DNA from: an uncultured Azospirillum sp.
GTDB lineage: Bacteria; Pseudomonadota; Alphaproteobacteria; RF32; CAG-239
Direction: 5' to 3'
DNA: 17,288 bases
Assembly: GCA_947383875.1 (NCBI GenBank)
Contig: CANDEX010000031.1
Location: forward strand, 1 to 17,288
The first letter of the stretch is position 1. Every line of letters begins with the position of its first letter. The notes under the pieces are model-generated. The model was not told the origin of the DNA. It searched no databases and saw only the letters and a list, made by a program, of their open reading frames with translations. Positions 14,711 through 17,288 of this stretch are shown piece by piece. A program made the translations under genes and the position numbers.

Positions 14711-14734
14711 TTAAAACTTGGCAATACTATACTG

Positions 14735-15241
14735 TTACTGCACAAACATAACTGCCGGACGACCCTGCAGAACCATTCTTTGCTGCGCCATCATCATTTC
14801 CTGTTGAGAATTACCATACATCCCCAAAAAAGTAAGGAAATAGCTGACAATATAAAAAGCAACAGCCGCAATCCGCAAAATTTTAATTAATCCGAAATCG
14901 CCTTTAAACGGAACATCTTCGGCATCCTTATTAATCAAACAAATCTCCGCCAAAACCCAAACTTGCACAAACACCAGTGGAATAAAACACAAAAAACCTG
15001 AAAATAATGTAATCAACAATTGAATAGTTGCTTTTCGGGTATAACCGGCATAATAATTATGCGCACCAAAAATTCCGAGAAGCCACCCCAAAAGCACATA
15101 AGCCACACCGCTTTTTGCCCCTGAGCGTTCCTCTGTATTTTTTTTGATAAGCGTTTGTTTAAGTTGCGTATATTCTTCTTCATTCAAAATATTTCGGTCG
15201 CGCAACTTGGCCAGTTTTTCAAAATCGTCAATATTATCCAT
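14735..15241 (-). CDS. TM2 domain protein with N-terminal SHOCT-like segment
   Basis: 168 residues. The N-terminal FEKLAKLRDRNILNEEEYTQ, residues 7-27, is a short SHOCT-like helix pair often found at the ends of membrane or secreted bacterial proteins. A TM2 domain follows, about 44-104: AYVLLGWLLGIFGAHNYYAG, then a turn, then a second helix ending VWVLAEICLI. A third hydrophobic stretch (about 119-142, LIKILRIAAVAFYIVSYFLT) is outside the standard TM2. The tail is polar and methionine/glutamine-rich (QQEMMMAQQRM). Function is unknown for this family in bacteria. GGGAG lies seven bases before the ATG. Confidence 0.9.
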   Translation of the reverse strand: MDNIDDFEKLAKLRDRNILNEEEYTQLKQTLIKKNTEERSGAKSGVAYVLLGWLLGIFGAHNYYAGYTRKATIQLLITLFSGFLCFIPLVFVQVWVLAEICLINKDAEDVPFKGDFGLIKILRIAAVAFYIVSYFLTFLGMYGNSQQEMMMAQQRMVLQGRPAVMFVQ

Positions 15242-15271
15242 GATTATCTCCCTGTTAAAATTGTTAAGGAA

Positions 15272-15299
15272 AATATAATCACCTTTATCCGGAATCCAA
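15272..15299 (-). promoter_or_regulatory. Candidate promoter of the TM2 gene
   Basis: On the minus strand TATATT (15272-15277) is a 5/6 -10 box. TTGGAT (15294-15299), only 3/6, stands 16 bases upstream. The start would be about 25 bases before the gene. Confidence 0.4.
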
Positions 15300-15305
15300 T
15301 ATTAC

Positions 15306-15346
15306 ATAAAAAACAAACTCCCCAATCATCACGATTAGAGAGTTTG
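15306..15346 (-). terminator. Strong terminator after the 144-residue orphan gene
   Basis: CAAACTCCCCAATC (15314-15327) pairs with GATTAGAGAGTTTG (15333-15346), 14 positions with two G-T pairs on the minus-strand RNA, loop of five, followed on the minus strand by TTTTTTATG. Confidence 0.85.
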
Positions 15347-15371
15347 CAACCAAAGTTAAGTAGTAAGAAAC

Positions 15372-15806
15372 CTACTGTGCGAGAATGGCTCGTTTAACCA
15401 TTATGCACCGGTTTCCCGTAAGTTCATGCGGTTCAAAAACAACTTTGTCTGTAATGTCTTCTCCAGACTTTTCAAGTTTGACAACAAAGATGACTGCTGT
15501 CTGAGAAGCACGGAAGCTGACGAGTATACACACCTTGTTTATCACGAACAGAGCATAATACGTATACGCAGCAATTGGTGAGAAAGAGAATTTCTTATCC
15601 TCCAATGTATTGACAAAAGCAATAGCTTTTGTTTTGAAATAGCCAAGGAACGACACCTCATAAGCATCGGCCTCATAGGCTGTTCCGCTGAATACATTCG
15701 GGAGGTTGGATTGAATATCTTTCAAACTCAGTGTTTCTTTTTCCGGCAGGGAAGGAATTCCCTTGAATGCGGCCATTACTTCTGCAACTACATACTTTTT
15801 CTTCAT
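15372..15806 (-). CDS. Hypothetical protein, 144 residues
   Basis: The frame is open to 16016, but the part beyond 15806 overlaps trkH and looks like a shadow. The ATG at 15806 (MKKKYVVAEVMAAFKGIPSL) is therefore chosen; its ribosome site is poor. The protein is basic at the N-terminus and mostly beta-like: SYEVSFLGYF-type strands, IAAYTYYALFVINKVCILVS, AVIFVVKLEKSGEDITDKVV and FEPHELTGNRCIMV. No signal peptide or clear membrane anchor and no recognised family. A strong terminator directly follows, and a perfect 10-base palindrome (TTGACGTCAA, 15842-15851) lies in front, so it appears to be an independent transcription unit. Function unknown. Confidence 0.65.
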   Translation of the reverse strand: MKKKYVVAEVMAAFKGIPSLPEKETLSLKDIQSNLPNVFSGTAYEADAYEVSFLGYFKTKAIAFVNTLEDKKFSFSPIAAYTYYALFVINKVCILVSFRASQTAVIFVVKLEKSGEDITDKVVFEPHELTGNRCIMVKRAILAQ

Positions 15807-15841
15807 TTTTACAAAAATTTTAGTGAAACAATAATTATCTA

Positions 15842-15851
15842 TTGACGTCAA
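15842..15851. promoter_or_regulatory. Palindrome TTGACGTCAA upstream of the orphan gene
   Basis: Perfect 10-base palindrome 36 bases before the chosen ATG. It overlaps the spacer of a possible minus-strand promoter (TTGTGT, 16 bases, GATAAT), a reasonable place for an operator. The evidence is the sequence only. Confidence 0.3.
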
Positions 15852-15885
15852 GCTAACACAAAACTTAGACAAAAACAAGTTTTTT

Positions 15886-17288
15886 TTACTTTCTCCAGAA
15901 ATTTTTTGTAAACACGACCAATATTGTGACAACTTCCAAACGCCCAAGCAGCATAGCAAAAGATAAAATATATTTGGCAATATCCGACAAACTGCTGTAA
16001 TTTCCGCTGGGACCAATAACAGCCCCTACTCCCGGACCGGAGTTAGTAATACTGGCTATCGCTGCGCTGAAAGCTATTTCAAAAGGCTCTCCTGTTAAAG
16101 CGACCAAAACACTCACGGCCGCAATACTCAGCATATATCCGGCAAAGAAGACAAAAACCGAAGACATTACAGCATTACCGGCAGTCAAAGAACCTATTTT
16201 CACCGGCAAAACCCGATTCGGATCCGTCGCCAACGTCAACGACTGACGAATAAAGGCGAAAATCACCTGCCAACGAAAGATTTTAATTGAACCTGATGTT
16301 GACCCGGTACAACCACCGGTCAAAGCAAAAATCATAAACAAAGTCCCGGCAAAAGCTCCCCATGTCATATAATCTGTTGAGCAAAAACCGGCAGACGTTA
16401 CAACTGAAATAATATTAAACGAGGCATAGCGCAAAGCATCCCCGAAACCGTAAACTCCTTTAAACACCAGCCAACATGACGTTGCCAAAATATAAACTGC
16501 CAAAACTTTCAGAAACGTTACCACCTGCTGGGTTCTAAATGAATGCATATCCTGATTCTGGATAATCATAATATAAAAAGTCATCGGTAAGGAACTTAAA
16601 ATCAAAAATAAAGCAGCCAACATTTCTACCATAATGCTGTCATAAAATCCCAGCGATGCATTTTTAATCGACAAACCGCAAGTCGCCACAATGGATAAAC
16701 CGTGATTAACAGCATCAAACCACGGCATTCCAGCCCAATGCAATGAAAAAACACACCCCAAAACCAACGACACATAAACAAACATAATCCGCTTGGCAAT
16801 ATAATTAAACTTCGGCATGAATTTATCGTCAATATCAGAATTTTCTCGCTGAAAAATCTGCATTCCGCCAATTCCCAAATACGGCAACAATGCAACCGCA
16901 AACATAACAATTCCAATTCCGCCCAGACAACTGAGAATAGAACGCCACAGCAATATCGCCTTAGGCATGGCCTCCACATCCGGCAAAATCGTTGCTCCGG
17001 TCGTGCTTAACCCGGACATTGTTTCAAAAAATGCATCCGCAAAATCAGGAATCGCATCTGACAACACAAAAGGCAAAGTCCCCAGAACCGTCAAACTCAT
17101 CCAGCCGCAAACCGTAATCAAATACCCCTGCTGTAACGTAATTTTCTTTATCGCCATTCTGTTGGCCAAATATAAAGATAAACCTATAAACAAACAAATT
17201 ATGGAAGAACTGAGAAAATGTGACCAAGATGCGGAAGTCCAATACATATCAGAAAATGCCGGAACCAGCATCGCCAGTCCCAGCACGC
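15886..17288 (-). CDS. trkH: Potassium uptake protein TrkH, 5' truncated
   Basis: 466 residues are visible and the frame runs off the window edge; full-length TrkH is about 483 residues, so only a short N-terminal part is missing. It is the ion-conducting subunit of the Trk system, in the inner membrane with TrkA as cytoplasmic gate. All four filter loops of the TrkH fold are seen: SGLSTTGATI, LSIVATCGLSI, SVVTSAGFCSTD and SITNSGPGVG. GGCTGSTSGSIKIFRW, the conserved intramembrane loop before segment D, is intact, as is the end SFAMLLGRLEVVTILVVF. No trkA is within the window. Confidence 0.96.
   Translation of the reverse strand, partial: VLGLAMLVPAFSDMYWTSASWSHFLSSSIICLFIGLSLYLANRMAIKKITLQQGYLITVCGWMSLTVLGTLPFVLSDAIPDFADAFFETMSGLSTTGATILPDVEAMPKAILLWRSILSCLGGIGIVMFAVALLPYLGIGGMQIFQRENSDIDDKFMPKFNYIAKRIMFVYVSLVLGCVFSLHWAGMPWFDAVNHGLSIVATCGLSIKNASLGFYDSIMVEMLAALFLILSSLPMTFYIMIIQNQDMHSFRTQQVVTFLKVLAVYILATSCWLVFKGVYGFGDALRYASFNIISVVTSAGFCSTDYMTWGAFAGTLFMIFALTGGCTGSTSGSIKIFRWQVIFAFIRQSLTLATDPNRVLPVKIGSLTAGNAVMSSVFVFFAGYMLSIAAVSVLVALTGEPFEIAFSAAIASITNSGPGVGAVIGPSGNYSSLSDIAKYILSFAMLLGRLEVVTILVVFTKNFWRK

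Noticed and set aside
15807..16016. 70-residue extension of the orphan gene into trkH
   Set aside because: Most of it overlaps the conserved trkH C-terminus and reads as a shadow.
1..17288. CRISPR array, insertion sequence, prophage or toxin-antitoxin cassette
   Set aside because: No regularly spaced repeats, transposase, integrase or phage genes are present; the XRE protein has no toxin partner beside it.

Overview
This 17.3 kb window looks like ordinary chromosome from a low-GC alphaproteobacterium, perhaps one of the uncultured host- or gut-associated lineages. The evidence is the RecA N-terminus, the FabI, the 67K-type SppA, a GatCAB operon and a candidate SOS box of the alphaproteobacterial type (GTTC-N7-GTTC, one mismatch) inside the recA promoter. 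No phage, IS, CRISPR or defence module is visible. Codon use and base composition look even, except for one C-rich, gene-free stretch at 10861-11040.

Layout. 1-1644 (+): a plus-strand run of a 5'-truncated SAM methyltransferase, a Nudix protein with a degenerate Nudix box, and a YjaB-like GNAT acetyltransferase that overlaps the Nudix gene and starts at TTG. 1629-1841 (+): a near-consensus promoter drives a 48-residue membrane peptide. 1909-2259 (-): an orphan protein. 2260-2696: tRNA-Ser(GCU) on the minus strand with its terminator and, about 215 bp away, a second copy of the tRNA 3' end. 2697-4962 (-): pfkB-type kinase, Nudix hydrolase and ZIP metal transporter in a tightly packed operon. 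5032-5181: a 55-bp imperfect tandem repeat running into a terminator. 5178-10578 (-): sppA, gatC, an unknown membrane-anchored repeat protein, gatA and gatB. 10579-11319: 740 bp without a convincing gene. It holds a degenerate GTCATTCCGA-type inverted repeat, the C-rich stretch, a candidate structured RNA ending in a strong terminator, and a perfect hairpin. 11320-11574 (+): a small XRE-type regulator. 11654-12484 (-): fabI, divergent from a YihY/BrkB membrane protein (12586-13497, +). 13521-14708 (+): recA with promoter, candidate LexA box and terminator. 14735-15241 (-): an SHOCT-like/TM2 membrane protein. 15372-15806 (-): an orphan 144-residue protein with a strong terminator. 15886-window end (-): trkH, truncated at its 5' end.

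How the genes work together. GatCAB converts Glu-tRNA(Gln) and/or Asp-tRNA(Asn) to the amidated form. It is co-transcribed with sppA, which degrades leftover signal peptides, and with one unknown anchored protein. FabI closes the fatty-acid elongation cycle, RecA does recombination and SOS signalling, and TrkH and the ZIP protein handle potassium and divalent metals. The features I would look at first are the unknown protein inside the gat operon, the candidate structured RNA upstream of the XRE gene, and the tRNA-Ser 3'-end duplication.
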